From DATFFO01 sp963744905 (GTDB taxonomy: Bacteria > Actinomycetota > Acidimicrobiia > Spongiisociales > ZC4RG35): 64,000 nucleotides of DNA. Below are positions 19,467 to 28,840 of the stretch, one piece after another. The position numbers were made by a program, and so were the translations under genes. The notes beneath the pieces are model-generated. The model saw only the letters and a program-made list of their open reading frames with translations, had not been told where the DNA came from and did no database searches. The number at the start of each line of letters is the position of its first letter. Position 1 is the first letter of the stretch. The stretch is taken from NCBI GenBank assembly GCA_963744905.1, contig CAVUUV010000002.1, forward strand, positions 1-64,000. Reading direction: 5' to 3'.

Positions 19467-21895
19467 TCAACCCCAGCGCCACCACTGCCGCCACGGAGAG
19501 GATGGTGAGGGCGATACCGGTCCACTCGGCCGGCAAACGCTCGAAGTCGACCTCGACGTGGCGCTGCGTGGGCACCACCACCATCAGCGAGGGAGTGGCG
19601 TGATAGGGCCCCTCGGCGCCATGGGCCACCCAGTTGGGGAAGTAGGACACGCGGATCAGGTGAGGCACCCCGATGGCCGTGGTGTCGAAGCTGATGGAGT
19701 GGTCGTCGATCTCGACGTTCGACACGGCATCGGCCGGAACACTTGCCAGTGGGCGTATCCGGTAGTTGACCCAGCTCGGTGATACGGGGCCAATCCGCCG
19801 GGCCGTCGGCCACCACCCACTGATCGGCCAGATCGAGATCGTCGTACCACTCCAGGGCAAGGTCCCCGAAGGTGGGGCCGTTGGATCCCGCTCCCACCAG
19901 GCCCAACAGCTTTCCCACCGCTCCCCCGTCGGGCGCCTCGTACACGGCCGGTTGGTGCGTGGCCGGGACCACCATCTGTGGATCGGGGAGTTGGAAGATG
20001 GTGAAGGGGGGAGACTCGGCCACCAGGGTCAGATCGGCCATCCTCTCGGCCTTGGCGGCGCTCTCCTCGTTGTATGCCGCGTAGTAGCGAACGCCGTACA
20101 TCTCCATGTGCTGGACGCCGCGCTCCATGTCGAAGTTGTGGTAGGTGAGGCCGGGAACGGGATTGGAGGGGTGAAGCGCCATCTCCCCGGCGGCGATGAA
20201 GTGGAATGGCGTGGTGAGGCTCGACTCGAAGTAGAGGCCCTCCATCGAGGGATGATCCTGGCCGGTCCAGTACGGGATCAGCATCGGCGCCATCGGTGTG
20301 CCGTACTTGTCCAGGCCACCATCACCGCTGTCCGGCTCCCACAGCACCCGTCCCGGGGGCAGCGTTTCGATGGTCTGCATCAGGCCCTCGTACTCGGGCC
20401 ACGGTGCCTTGGCCTCATACCCCTCGTAGTTCCACTTGGCCCAGCTGGCAACGTAGCCGACCCCGGCCAGGGCACCGAGGGTCAGCAGCCCGACGGTCAC
20501 GGTGACGATCACGGAACGGGTCCGGGCCGGGCCGGGCCACATCAGCGAGAAGCCCAACACGGCCACGGCCACGGCTCCGATGGCGAAGGGCAACCAGCCC
20601 GGGGCACTCTGATTGCGAATCGCCAGGACCACACCAAGGACGCCGGCCAGAGCGAACAGGCCCCGCCCCCACCAGGCCGAGATCCTCTCCGGAAGACGGC
20701 GTATCACCCACAGGGCGATGAACCCGACGGCAATGGCCGCCAGGAACGCGACCCCGAAGTACCAGTAGGGGAGCAGCCGCCCGTTCCACAGCTTCCAGCG
20801 GGGCTCCGTGAATACATCGGGGAAGGTGCTGTGGAGCACGGTCGGCAGGGGGTAATAGATGACCGGGATCAGCGTGAAGGCCGCCACCGGGATGATGCGA
20901 GGGGTGCGGCGGGCCATCACGACCGCTCCCACCACGGCCAGTGGAAGCAGCAACCAGATCTCGGTGGGGAGCAGCTGGGAGATGGCGGTGAGCGGAGACC
21001 AGGCCATATCGGACGTGTAACCGATCCGGGCCAGCAGGGGCAGGGCCCAGAAGCCGGCCAGGGTGAAGCCGCCCACCCAGGCGCCAATGGCTCTGAAGCC
21101 CCGCTTCCAGAACAGGACCGGGATCGAGGCCGCCACGATCACGATCGTCGTGATGATGTGACAGAGGGCGGTCAGGGCAAGGAAGACCGCAGCCCACAGC
21201 AGATGACGTCGGTCGTCGCGCACCCCTCTGATCAGATGCCCCAGATAGATCAGCGAGAAGACGAAGGACCAGGAGAAGGAGAATTCCCCGGCCAGGGTCG
21301 AGGCCACGTTGCCCCCGTAGATCTTGAAGCTCTCCATGAAAACGAACACGACCCCCGAGCTGGCCGCCACCAGCGACACCGCCTTTCCCAGCCGGAGGGA
21401 GCGGGCCAGGTAGTAGGCCGCAGCCGGAGTGGCGAGCAGGCCCATCACCGTGACCAGCTTGAACGCCACCCCGTAGGGGAGCACCACGTCGAGGAGGACT
21501 ATGACCAGAGAGGGGAGCGGGAAGTAGAAGTAGAAGGCGGGAAACCCGGCGAACCAGGATTGAGACCAGCCCAGAATCCGGCCCTGCGGCAAGAGGACGT
21601 CACGCAGATAGGCCGGGCCGAGCACATGGGCACCCATGTCTCCACCGGTGGGAGTGGTGGACGAGAGGAGCAGGCGCGGCTCCAGTACCGTCAGCACCAG
21701 GACCGCCATCAGCCCGAGCAGGGCAACCGTCAGCCAAGACCTATTGCGGAATCGACCCAGCCCACGTCCGCTGTGAAATGGCCCGGACCCATCCCCACTA
21801 TGAAACGGCCCCGACCCATCCCCACTGTGAAATGGCCCCGACCCGCCCCCACTGTGAAACGGCCCGGACCCATCCCCACCCGCGGCGACGCTCAC
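19396..21895 (-). CDS. Large PTPS-related/YfhO-like polytopic membrane protein, apparent frameshift near 19.77 kb
   Basis: Starts GTG 21895 in the stop of the zinc-ribbon gene. After a repeat-rich N-terminus (four GSGPFHSGD-type units) come about 12 membrane helices and a large extracellular domain. GGDMGAHV...WFAGFPAFYFYFPLPSL matches the N-terminal loop of the PTPS-related membrane family (PF10131-like). From about 19795 to 19755 the homologous reading moves to another frame (NYRIRPLASVPADAV ... DDHSISFDTTAIG), which ends with a last helix (ALTILSVAAVVALGLI) and RRRR at 19396. The unshifted frame runs to 19340 as low-complexity sequence. Joined, about 830 residues. Probably a GT-C-like enzyme or glycan transport protein; function unknown. 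Confidence 0.75.
21771..21878 (-). repeat. Four tandem 27-bp coding repeats
   Basis: Units begin at 21771, 21798, 21825 and 21852 and differ at a few positions. Each encodes one nine-residue GSGPFHSG(D/G/R) unit at the N-terminus of the membrane protein. In-frame copy-number change would alter the length of this cytoplasmic or linker segment without a frameshift. Confidence 0.9.
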
Positions 21896-22068
21896 GCCTC
21901 GGTGTTACGAACCATGTCGAGGATCTGTCCCAGTTCGATTTGATCGCCGTCGCGATCCCACCACCTCTCCTCGCACCGGTGACATGAGAAGAACTGGACC
22001 TCGGTGCCATCGGGGAGTCGATGCTTGATCTCGATCACGTCGTGAGCGTGACATTGGGGGCAGTCCAT
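21892..22068 (-). CDS. Small zinc-ribbon protein
   Basis: 58 residues from ATG 22068. Two Cys pairs, CPQC (4-7) and CHRC (about 30-33), in MDCPQCHAHDVIEIKHRLPDG / FFSCHRCEERWWD, make a compact zinc ribbon like those in transcription or RNA-binding mini-proteins. Overlaps the membrane-protein start. Function unknown. Confidence 0.75.
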   Translation of the reverse strand: MDCPQCHAHDVIEIKHRLPDGTEVQFFSCHRCEERWWDRDGDQIELGQILDMVRNTEA

Positions 22069-22161
22069 AGCCAGCCTCGAAGTTGGGAACACTGCAGTGT
22101 AACGCTCATGGGGGAGTTTTCCACAGCCGGGCGACCCAAATGCGGGCGCCGACGCACCTGC

Positions 22162-22431
22162 TCACTCCTCTTCGAGCAGACGCCCGATGTAACGACTCCG
22201 ACGGCGGCCGTCCTCCGTCCAGTAGGCGTACCAGTACGGCCCATGCGGGCAACGGGTGCAAGCGGCTTTGCCGCATTTGACCGCCTGACGGCGCAGGCTG
22301 ACGGAGACATCCTGGTCCGGGGTCAGCGCACCCGACCGCTCCAGATGAGCGCGGGCCAGGATGAGCAGACGCCGCAGCTCGTGCTCGTCGAGATCCCGTA
22401 CCGCGTCGAGGAGGTCACGGTCTAAAGCCAT
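22162..22431 (-). CDS. Small conserved protein, DUF6788-like
   Basis: 89 residues. Helical N-terminus (LLDAVRDLDEHELRRLLILARAHLE) followed by VKCGKAACTRCPHGPYWYAYWTEDGRRRSRYIG. The CGK..C..C..GPY.Y.Y....K.R..YIG pattern is what I recall of the DUF6788 family, often beside transposons or regulators. Probably zinc-binding through the three cysteines. No functional assignment. Confidence 0.7.
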   Translation of the reverse strand: MALDRDLLDAVRDLDEHELRRLLILARAHLERSGALTPDQDVSVSLRRQAVKCGKAACTRCPHGPYWYAYWTEDGRRRSRYIGRLLEEE

Positions 22432-22455
22432 CGTCCTCTCGAGTAGTGCGAGACG

Positions 22456-22674
22456 TCAGGCGACGTCGAAGGCGAAGAGGGGCGTGACCGTTCGCCTGTC
22501 CGTGAGAGTCCAGCCGAGAGGCGGGGCGAGACGATCGGCATGCTCACCACACAGGGTGTATCCCGTCTTTTCGGGTTGCTCACCGAGGTTCTCGAGCCAC
22601 ACGGCTCGCTCTGCGTAATCGTATGTCATGAAGGTGGAGGCGGGAGCTCCACAACGGGCACAACGTGGGACCAT
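22456..22674 (-). CDS. DUF3499-family protein
   Basis: 72 residues from ATG 22674. MVPRCARCGAPASTFMTYDYAERAVWLENL...YTLCGEHADRLAPPLGWTLTD fits DUF3499, a short actinobacterial family encoded next to manB and fbiA loci. The Cys pair CARC and later CGEH suggest metal binding. Gene context, not sequence, is the main clue to any role, which remains unknown. Confidence 0.8.
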   Translation of the reverse strand: MVPRCARCGAPASTFMTYDYAERAVWLENLGEQPEKTGYTLCGEHADRLAPPLGWTLTDRRTVTPLFAFDVA

Positions 22675-22684
22675 GGACGGCAGG

Positions 22685-23053
22685 CTAACCGACACCGCCC
22701 GCTTCGCCCGGCATCTCCACATTGCGCGGCACTCCCCCCCTCCACCAGCGACCCTTTCCTCCCTGTTGCACCAGCACCAGTGAGGGGACGGCGTCGATCG
22801 ACAATTCCTGGAACTGCTCGGGTTTCTCCTCCCAGGAGAACTCGGTGAACGCCAGCCGTCGTTTGCGGAGCTGCCTGCGAGCGCGCTCACACGAATCGCA
22901 CCCCCCGGACGTGAAGAGGTAGAGACCGGGGGCGAGATCACCGGCGTCGATTCGCCGGCTGCGGCGGAGCGGCCTTCTTCTCACCGCCAGTGTGAGCAGC
23001 GCCACCGCCACGACGATGACGATGACCAGCCCCAGACGCTGCACTTCGCTCAC
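22685..23053 (-). CDS. Membrane-anchored thioredoxin-like protein
   Basis: 122 residues. One N-terminal helix (about 8-25, LGLVIVIVVAVALLTLAV) followed by basic residues, then a small thioredoxin or glutaredoxin fold: LYLFTSGGCDSCERARRQL with a CxxC (CDSC) active site, and the cis-Pro region IDAVPSLVLVQ. The basic segment after the helix indicates that the redox domain is cytoplasmic. Ten bp from the DUF3499 gene. Substrate unknown. Confidence 0.75.
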   Translation of the reverse strand: MSEVQRLGLVIVIVVAVALLTLAVRRRPLRRSRRIDAGDLAPGLYLFTSGGCDSCERARRQLRKRRLAFTEFSWEEKPEQFQELSIDAVPSLVLVQQGGKGRWWRGGVPRNVEMPGEAGGVG

Positions 23054-23060
23054 GGATCGC

Positions 23061-24338
23061 TCACCCCGGAGGAACCCGCCCGGTGTCCCCGGCCAGACCG
23101 GCGTCGTTCCGGGTGATCCAGCTCACGACCACGTCCCCATCGGCCTCGACCCGGGCCCCTATGTCATCGGCCGGAAAGTCGACCCTGACCATGGCCCCGG
23201 CCGGAACGTCCACGGTGCCGATGGTTTCGGACCCATCTGCCCTCATGACCCGGGCCGCCACGTCGATGTCTCCGGGATTGAGAACGAGCAGACTGGTCGG
23301 GCCGAGACGCCCGGCACCGGGCAGCACCCACACAGGGCCGGGTGAGGAAGCGCCGGCCACGATGGCCCGGGCCCCCTCACCGGCCATTCGCAGGACCGAC
23401 CCCACTTCTCCCGCAGCCAGCACCCTGACACCGCCCGGGCCATCCACCAGGTCGGCCGTGTCGATGCTGAGCTGGCCGCGGGCGGGGACGGTGTCCTGGT
23501 ACGCATCCTCGGACAGACCCTGCTCACCCCCGTAGACGTCGAGTTGGAAGGGCACATCCGACAATCCGGGATTGACCAGGACCAGGCTTGTGGTGACTCC
23601 GTCCAGCGGCAGCAGCGGCAAGTACCAGTCCAGCCCGGTGACCTGGCCCTGCACGGCTCCGACGTCGTCGGGGCCTTCCTGCACGGCCGCGGCCACCACA
23701 CGTCCCGCTACCTGCGTCACCCAGACCGAGAGGGTCTGACGTCCGGGGAGAACAGAACCCAGGTCGGCGGGGATGAGAGAACGGGGAGGCACGACGATTC
23801 CCTCCAGGTTGGCGTTGGTCTCGGTCCCCACCTCGCTGGCCGCCCCGATGTCGACCGTGGCCGGCCCGGCGAACGGGTTGGCCAGCATGAGGACGAAGCT
23901 GTCCCCTTCCCGGGTGGTCCCGCCGGGCAGCGTCACCGGCTCCACCGAACCGGCGTCACATGCCAGTGCGGCCTGCCCGTCACCGCTCAGCACCGTTTCC
24001 ACCCCGGTGGCGGCCCCGGGCACCCCCACCAGAAGCGGGGCCCGGTCGAGCCCGGTCAAATCGTTGACCACGAGCGAATAGGCGCCGGTCTGGGGTATGT
24101 CGACCTCCTCCTGCGCCACGGTCTCGGAGGCGGAGAACACGCTCACGTCGGCCGAGCCGGCTCCTCCTCCCGCCATCGCCACCACGGTCTGTCTCCGGGC
24201 GGCCTCGCTTGCCGGGCAAACGGCAAAGGGAGCCGGCTGGGGCGATGGAGGCTCATCGGCCGGACCGGGAGCAGGGACAGGAGCGACGACAACCGCCACG
24301 GCCAGAGCCGCCACGACTACCAGTGCCAGAAGCTTCAT
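23061..24338 (-). CDS. Secreted DUF5719-family protein
   Basis: 425 residues from ATG 24338, with GGGGAGAGGAC directly before it; upstream in-frame codons belong to the neighbour. Signal peptide MKLLALVVVAALAVAVVV, a Pro-rich linker, then repeated beta-strand-rich modules (LVLVNPGLSDVPFQLDVYG, SLLVLNPGDIDVAARV). This is the DUF5719 type encoded after the giant GT2 protein in actinobacteria. The ATG overlaps the stop of that gene (ATGA), so they form a pair. Probably an extracytoplasmic partner of the glycosyltransferase; role unproven. Confidence 0.8.
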   Translation of the reverse strand: MKLLALVVVAALAVAVVVAPVPAPGPADEPPSPQPAPFAVCPASEAARRQTVVAMAGGGAGSADVSVFSASETVAQEEVDIPQTGAYSLVVNDLTGLDRAPLLVGVPGAATGVETVLSGDGQAALACDAGSVEPVTLPGGTTREGDSFVLMLANPFAGPATVDIGAASEVGTETNANLEGIVVPPRSLIPADLGSVLPGRQTLSVWVTQVAGRVVAAAVQEGPDDVGAVQGQVTGLDWYLPLLPLDGVTTSLVLVNPGLSDVPFQLDVYGGEQGLSEDAYQDTVPARGQLSIDTADLVDGPGGVRVLAAGEVGSVLRMAGEGARAIVAGASSPGPVWVLPGAGRLGPTSLLVLNPGDIDVAARVMRADGSETIGTVDVPAGAMVRVDFPADDIGARVEADGDVVVSWITRNDAGLAGDTGRVPPG

Positions 24339-27115
24339 GTCCTCTCCCCCCTCCGAAACCGTCCGATCCAGATCGCCATCACCAGCGCCAGCGCCATCAC
24401 GGCCAGGCCACCGGCGGTCATGGCGCGGGTGGCGGCCACGCCGGAGAAACGAGCCCGCCCCTCCGAGCCAGAAACCGTCCCCGCCCAATCGACGGGGCGC
24501 CAGTCCGGGCCCCAGCGACCATCACCCTGCAGCGCCAGAGTGACCCGACCATCGACGGCGGGGCCGGAGAATCCGGTCCCCTGACGCTTCCACGCCGTCC
24601 CCTCCCCGGCCTGGGCAACCGAACCGGGAACCTGGTTGTGGTAGACCACCAGCCCTTCCGCCAGGGGCAGCGGCTCCAGGTCGACCTGGGCCTGGAAGGC
24701 CGGGCCCAGGTCCACCGCCGCCTCATCCACGGCCACGAGCCATCTGACGCCGAAGGGCGCCAGCAGGCTGCCCGGACGCAGGGTGATCCCCGCGGCTATG
24801 TCGTTCAGGACAGCGCGCAGCGCCCCGTCGCCCGGGCCCGGCTTGGCCAGATAGACCTGGTCCAGGGTGGGACCTTCCGAGTCGATCAGCCGATACCAGA
24901 ACCCCGGACCGGGGCGGGCCTCCCCCGGCAGTTCGACCGGGGTGGCCGCTATCAGAAGGGCTCGTTCCACCCCAATGGGCTCCAGGGCCACGAAACCGAG
25001 ACGCTCGCCCCACTGATCGGCCGGCATGCCGGCCCGGCCGCCGGCCAGACCTGTCATCGACACCGCCACCAGGGCGAGTCCCACCGCAAGAGCCGCCCAG
25101 GCGCCGATATGGCGCTTCACCTGACGTCTCAAGGCGGCGGACACGGCAAGGCCGATCCCGACCGCGGCGACCACCAGCAAGGCCACCTGTCCATCCGGAC
25201 CTGCCACCCGGGCGCCGGCCATTCCACCGAAGATCATGACGCCGGACAGAGACGAGGCCCGCCAGGTTCCCGCCACCATTCCCACCAGGACCACGGCGAC
25301 CATGATCAGCAGCACGATCGGATGGACGTCCACAGCCAGAGGCACCCCGGTCACCAGGTAGTCGAGGCGCGACAGGAGGAACGGCAGGGCGGCCAGAGCC
25401 CCGACGGTGCCCACCAGCGCTGCCCGGAGACGCACCCCGAAACGTCCGATCAGCTTCACCCCCACGGCGAAGAGCAGCGGGACGACTGCCAGGGCCGGGA
25501 CGAGCATCGACATGAGACCCACAGCCAGCGTGGTCCGGGCGATCTCGGCCAACCCCTGCAGCCGACCGGGCTTTCTCTCTCCCAACACCGTAGACAAAGC
25601 CCAGGGGAGGACTCCGATCGCCAGCAGGGCGAGCCACCGTCCTCCCCCTGCCAGCAGGGCAGCCGCCGGGCCGAACACCGCCGCCACTCCCCCCAGATAC
25701 GCTCCCGGCCCCCCGATCCGCAAACGTCCGGCCAGCCTCGCCGTGCCGGCGACGGCGGAGCCGAAGGCGATCACCGTAACCACAGACCGGGTCAGCTGGG
25801 CGTTGTCGACCAGGACCAACTGGATGAGGGCGAGAAGCCCGGCTCCAGGATGGACCGGAACGTCGCTTCCCAGACCGGCCGAGTTCCATCCGCCCAGGAA
25901 TCGAGCCAGCGCAGTCCGCCCATCGGCCAGGAGGGGAACCGAGTGGCCCACCACGGGCAGCGGGCCCAAGAAGACGGATCGAACCCCCACCAGGACCACG
26001 AGCAGGGCCAGCACCAGACCCCATGCCCCGGCCGAATTCCAGATCTGGCTGGCCCGTTTGGTCAGGGCCGTATCGTCTTCGAAGGCGGCCAGGGCCGAGT
26101 TCGACAACTCCGACCCGACCTGACGGAGACGAACCGAGCCCCGGACCTGATAGCGAAAGAGCTCCTCGTCTCTGACCTGGCGAACCCGGCTCACGACCCG
26201 CCGGGCCCTGATCGTCGAGGGAAGGTGTGCCACGTTCCAGGCCCAGGCCGCCATGTAGCGAGGACCGAGACGCCATCGGCCTTTGAGAAGACTGCCGAGT
26301 GAGTCCAGCACGCCGACCACGAGGGCGAACGGGATCATCCAGGACAGGGTGACCGGCGTGTAGATCTTGAGCATGGCCCGCAAACGGCCTGCCTGCTCCC
26401 GCCAGCCTCCGTCTCCCCTGCCGCAACGACGGCGGTGAAAGACCTCCGACGAGGGCACCACCATGACCCGTCCCCCGGCGATGCGGACTCGCTGGCTGAG
26501 ATCGAGACCGGCGGCCACGGGAGCCAGGGCCGAATCGAGGCCGTGTAGACCCCTGAGCAGGTCCCGTCGGACCAGCATCGACACCGACGAGACGAAAGCC
26601 ACGTCGCGTACGACGTCATACTGCTCCAGATCGACCTCTCCCTCGTCGAGCCCGCTGTAGGGCTCACCGAAGATGTCGGTGGCCGAACCCACCCCTTCCA
26701 GGGTGTCCCTCGTCCCTGCCACCAGAAGCTTCGACCCCGCCAGCGACGCCTCGTGCCGCTCGGCCTCGTCGACCAGGGCGCTGAGGGCATCGGGTCTGGG
26801 CTCGGCATCCCCGTGCAGGATCCACACATAGTCGATGTCGGAGGAGAGGGAAGCGACCACATCCTCCAGATCGGCACTCATCACCAGTCCCGATGGCGCC
26901 CCGGAGTCATCCTGTCCCACCAGGGTCACCGAGGCGGTCGGGTAGGCCTGGCGGGCCACGGCCTCCAGCGTGGGTTGGGGATCTATACCCGCCACCACGT
27001 TGACGGCGACCGCCACCGACACCTGGCCGCTGTGGGCAGGGGTATCGTCGGCTAGGACGGGATCGGGGTGGGCGGCGCGATCCGCGGACAGGGCGTCGGT
27101 CATGCGGGGAGTCAT
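24335..27115 (-). CDS. GT2 glycosyltransferase fused to a polytopic membrane domain
   Basis: About 926 residues from ATG 27115 (ATGs at 27154 and 27103 also possible). The N-terminal GT-A domain (about 25-300) has a nucleotide-binding start (SVAVAVNVVAG), YVWILHGDAEPRPDAL in the DXD region and SVSMLVRRDLLRGLHGLD; the rest carries 10 or more helices and a C-terminal extracellular part with a final helix before a basic end. The family is encoded beside fbiA in many actinobacteria and is believed to act in cell-envelope glycan export or synthesis. Divergent from cofD with about 100 bp between starts. Confidence 0.82.
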   Translation of the reverse strand: MTPRMTDALSADRAAHPDPVLADDTPAHSGQVSVAVAVNVVAGIDPQPTLEAVARQAYPTASVTLVGQDDSGAPSGLVMSADLEDVVASLSSDIDYVWILHGDAEPRPDALSALVDEAERHEASLAGSKLLVAGTRDTLEGVGSATDIFGEPYSGLDEGEVDLEQYDVVRDVAFVSSVSMLVRRDLLRGLHGLDSALAPVAAGLDLSQRVRIAGGRVMVVPSSEVFHRRRCGRGDGGWREQAGRLRAMLKIYTPVTLSWMIPFALVVGVLDSLGSLLKGRWRLGPRYMAAWAWNVAHLPSTIRARRVVSRVRQVRDEELFRYQVRGSVRLRQVGSELSNSALAAFEDDTALTKRASQIWNSAGAWGLVLALLVVLVGVRSVFLGPLPVVGHSVPLLADGRTALARFLGGWNSAGLGSDVPVHPGAGLLALIQLVLVDNAQLTRSVVTVIAFGSAVAGTARLAGRLRIGGPGAYLGGVAAVFGPAAALLAGGGRWLALLAIGVLPWALSTVLGERKPGRLQGLAEIARTTLAVGLMSMLVPALAVVPLLFAVGVKLIGRFGVRLRAALVGTVGALAALPFLLSRLDYLVTGVPLAVDVHPIVLLIMVAVVLVGMVAGTWRASSLSGVMIFGGMAGARVAGPDGQVALLVVAAVGIGLAVSAALRRQVKRHIGAWAALAVGLALVAVSMTGLAGGRAGMPADQWGERLGFVALEPIGVERALLIAATPVELPGEARPGPGFWYRLIDSEGPTLDQVYLAKPGPGDGALRAVLNDIAAGITLRPGSLLAPFGVRWLVAVDEAAVDLGPAFQAQVDLEPLPLAEGLVVYHNQVPGSVAQAGEGTAWKRQGTGFSGPAVDGRVTLALQGDGRWGPDWRPVDWAGTVSGSEGRARFSGVAATRAMTAGGLAVMALALVMAIWIGRFRRGERT

Positions 27116-27214
27116 TGTGGAACGAAAGTCACATATATGGCAATCTCTTCGCATCCGATTCCAGCGCGGAGACAGCGCGTAGGGTCAGGTTGGCGGCGAG
27201 CATCGGGAGCAGTG

Positions 27215-28132
27215 GTGAAGATAACGGCCATATCGGGGGGCGTGGGTGGAGCCCGCATGATGAGGGGACTGGCCGCACTCGACGATTGCGAGCTGACAGG
27301 CATCGTCAACGTCGGGGACGACGAGGTCATTTACGGCCTGCACGTCTCACCCGACATCGACACCGTCATATACACGATGGCCAACGTTCACGGACCCCAC
27401 GGCTGGGGGCTGGGCGACGACACCTATCAGGTCATGGAGGCACTCGAGGGTTTCCCCGTCGACACGTGGTTTCGTATCGGGGATGCAGATCTGGCCACCA
27501 ACCTCTTTCGGACCATGCGGCTGAAAGAGGGCTGGACATTGAGCCAGGTGACGACGGCCCAGGCGGCCGTCTTCGGAATCGAGGGCATCATCCTTCCGGT
27601 CAGCGACGATCCGATCCGGACCGAGGTCAGCATCCCCGGTGAAGGATGGATCACCTTCCAGACCTACTTCGTACATCGGCAACACCAAACAGAGGTGGAC
27701 GACCTGAGGTTCGCCGGAGCCCAGCTCGCCCGCCCGGCGCCCGGGGTCATCGATGCCATCGTCGATGCAGACGTGGTCCTGATTTGCCCGTCCAATCCCC
27801 CTCTCTCCATCTGGCCGATTCTGGCGGTCCCCGGGGTGGCCGACGCCGTACAAGCAGCTCGGCGGGTCGTTGCCGTCAGCCCCCTCTTCGGGGGCAGGCC
27901 GCTCAAAGGCCCGGCCGATCGCGTCATGGGAGGAATCGGTCTTCCTCCTGGAACCGAGGGGATACTGGCCGCATACGACGGGATCATCGACGAACTGATC
28001 ATCGACGTGGCGGACGCCGAGGATGCAGATCGCATCGAGACGGATGTCACCATCAGATCAATGAATACCCGAATCGGCCAACTCGAAGCGGCTCGCCGCC
28101 TGGCCGAAAAGCTGGTCTGGCCTTGGTTCTGA
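27215..28132 (+). CDS. cofD: 2-phospho-L-lactate (or enolpyruvyl) transferase CofD/FbiA
   Basis: 305 residues from GTG 27215 (GGGAG 5 nt upstream; GTG at 27212 is the alternative). SGGVGGARMMRGL (about 7-19) begins the CofD fold; GDDEVIYGLHVSPDIDTVIYT, NLFRTMRL and ICPSNPPLSIWPIL are family hallmarks. It joins the activated three-carbon unit to the deazaflavin Fo, making F420-0 (dehydro form in actinobacteria). Its stop overlaps cofE. F420 use in this organism is supported by a PPOX-type F420 enzyme at 36.4 kb. Confidence 0.95.
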   Translation: MKITAISGGVGGARMMRGLAALDDCELTGIVNVGDDEVIYGLHVSPDIDTVIYTMANVHGPHGWGLGDDTYQVMEALEGFPVDTWFRIGDADLATNLFRTMRLKEGWTLSQVTTAQAAVFGIEGIILPVSDDPIRTEVSIPGEGWITFQTYFVHRQHQTEVDDLRFAGAQLARPAPGVIDAIVDADVVLICPSNPPLSIWPILAVPGVADAVQAARRVVAVSPLFGGRPLKGPADRVMGGIGLPPGTEGILAAYDGIIDELIIDVADAEDADRIETDVTIRSMNTRIGQLEAARRLAEKLVWPWF

Positions 28133-28824
28133 GGATCGAACCCGTCGTCGGAATAGGCGAGGTGGAACCAGGCCACGACCTGGCCGGGTTGTTGGCCGGG
28201 GCGCTGTCGACCATGCACCCCGCCCCTGATGATGTGCTCGTGGTCACCCACAAGGTGGTCTCGAAGTCCGAGGGCGCCGTCGTGGAGCTACCGGATGACG
28301 GACCGGACGCTCATCGGCCCCTGGTGGAGAGAGAGTCGATGCGGGTCGTCCGACGGCGTGGTGACCTGGTGATCGCCGAAACCCGCCATGGCTTCATATG
28401 CGCCAATGCAGGCGTCGATCGCTCCAATGCCGTCCCTGGAACCGCGGTCTTGCTGCCCGACGACCCGGATCGATCGGCACGCCGCATCCGCGCACGACTC
28501 GGGAAAGCACTCGGCGTCCGCCCGGCCGTGATCATAAGCGACACCTTCGGCCGACCTTGGCGGCGGGGCCTGGTCGACGTCGCGATCGGGGTGGCGGGGA
28601 TGGCCCCCATCCACGACCTACGCGGATCCACCGACGTCTTCGGTCGGGTCTTGGACGTAACCGAGGTCAATGTGGCCGACGAGGCTGCCGCTGCCGCTGA
28701 CCTGGTGATGGGAAAGGCCACCGGGATCTGCGCGGTGTTGATCCGGGGGATGAATCCGGTTCTGGGCCGCGGCTCCATTCGTGAGGACGTGGTACGCCCG
28801 GCCCAAGAGGACCTGTTCCGCTGA
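28123..28824 (+). CDS. cofE: Coenzyme F420:gamma-glutamyl ligase CofE (FbiB N-terminal type)
   Basis: About 233 residues if TTG 28123 is used (CTG 28129 is also possible); both overlap the end of cofD. LVVTHKVVSKSEGAVVEL and ISDTFGRPWRRGLVDVAIGVAGM are signature stretches of the ligase that adds glutamates to F420-0. Mycobacterial FbiB carries an extra C-terminal nitroreductase-like domain; here the protein stops after the ligase domain, so the reductase step, if needed, is encoded elsewhere. Confidence 0.93.
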   Translation: MVLRIEPVVGIGEVEPGHDLAGLLAGALSTMHPAPDDVLVVTHKVVSKSEGAVVELPDDGPDAHRPLVERESMRVVRRRGDLVIAETRHGFICANAGVDRSNAVPGTAVLLPDDPDRSARRIRARLGKALGVRPAVIISDTFGRPWRRGLVDVAIGVAGMAPIHDLRGSTDVFGRVLDVTEVNVADEAAAAADLVMGKATGICAVLIRGMNPVLGRGSIREDVVRPAQEDLFR

Positions 28825-28840
28825 CCGAAGGCTCCGGCGC

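Noticed and set aside
21771..21878. Short regular repeats as a CRISPR array
   Set aside because: Units are contiguous with no spacers, lie inside a gene and encode a peptide repeat; no cas genes seen.
19766..21943. Long plus-strand frame opposite the PTPS-related membrane protein
   Set aside because: Composition is His/Gly/Gln/Arg-rich as expected from antisense of hydrophobic codons; no motif and no ribosome-binding site.
24209..26302. Long plus-strand frame opposite the GT2 membrane protein
   Set aside because: Same antisense artefact; the opposite strand has clear glycosyltransferase motifs and membrane helices.
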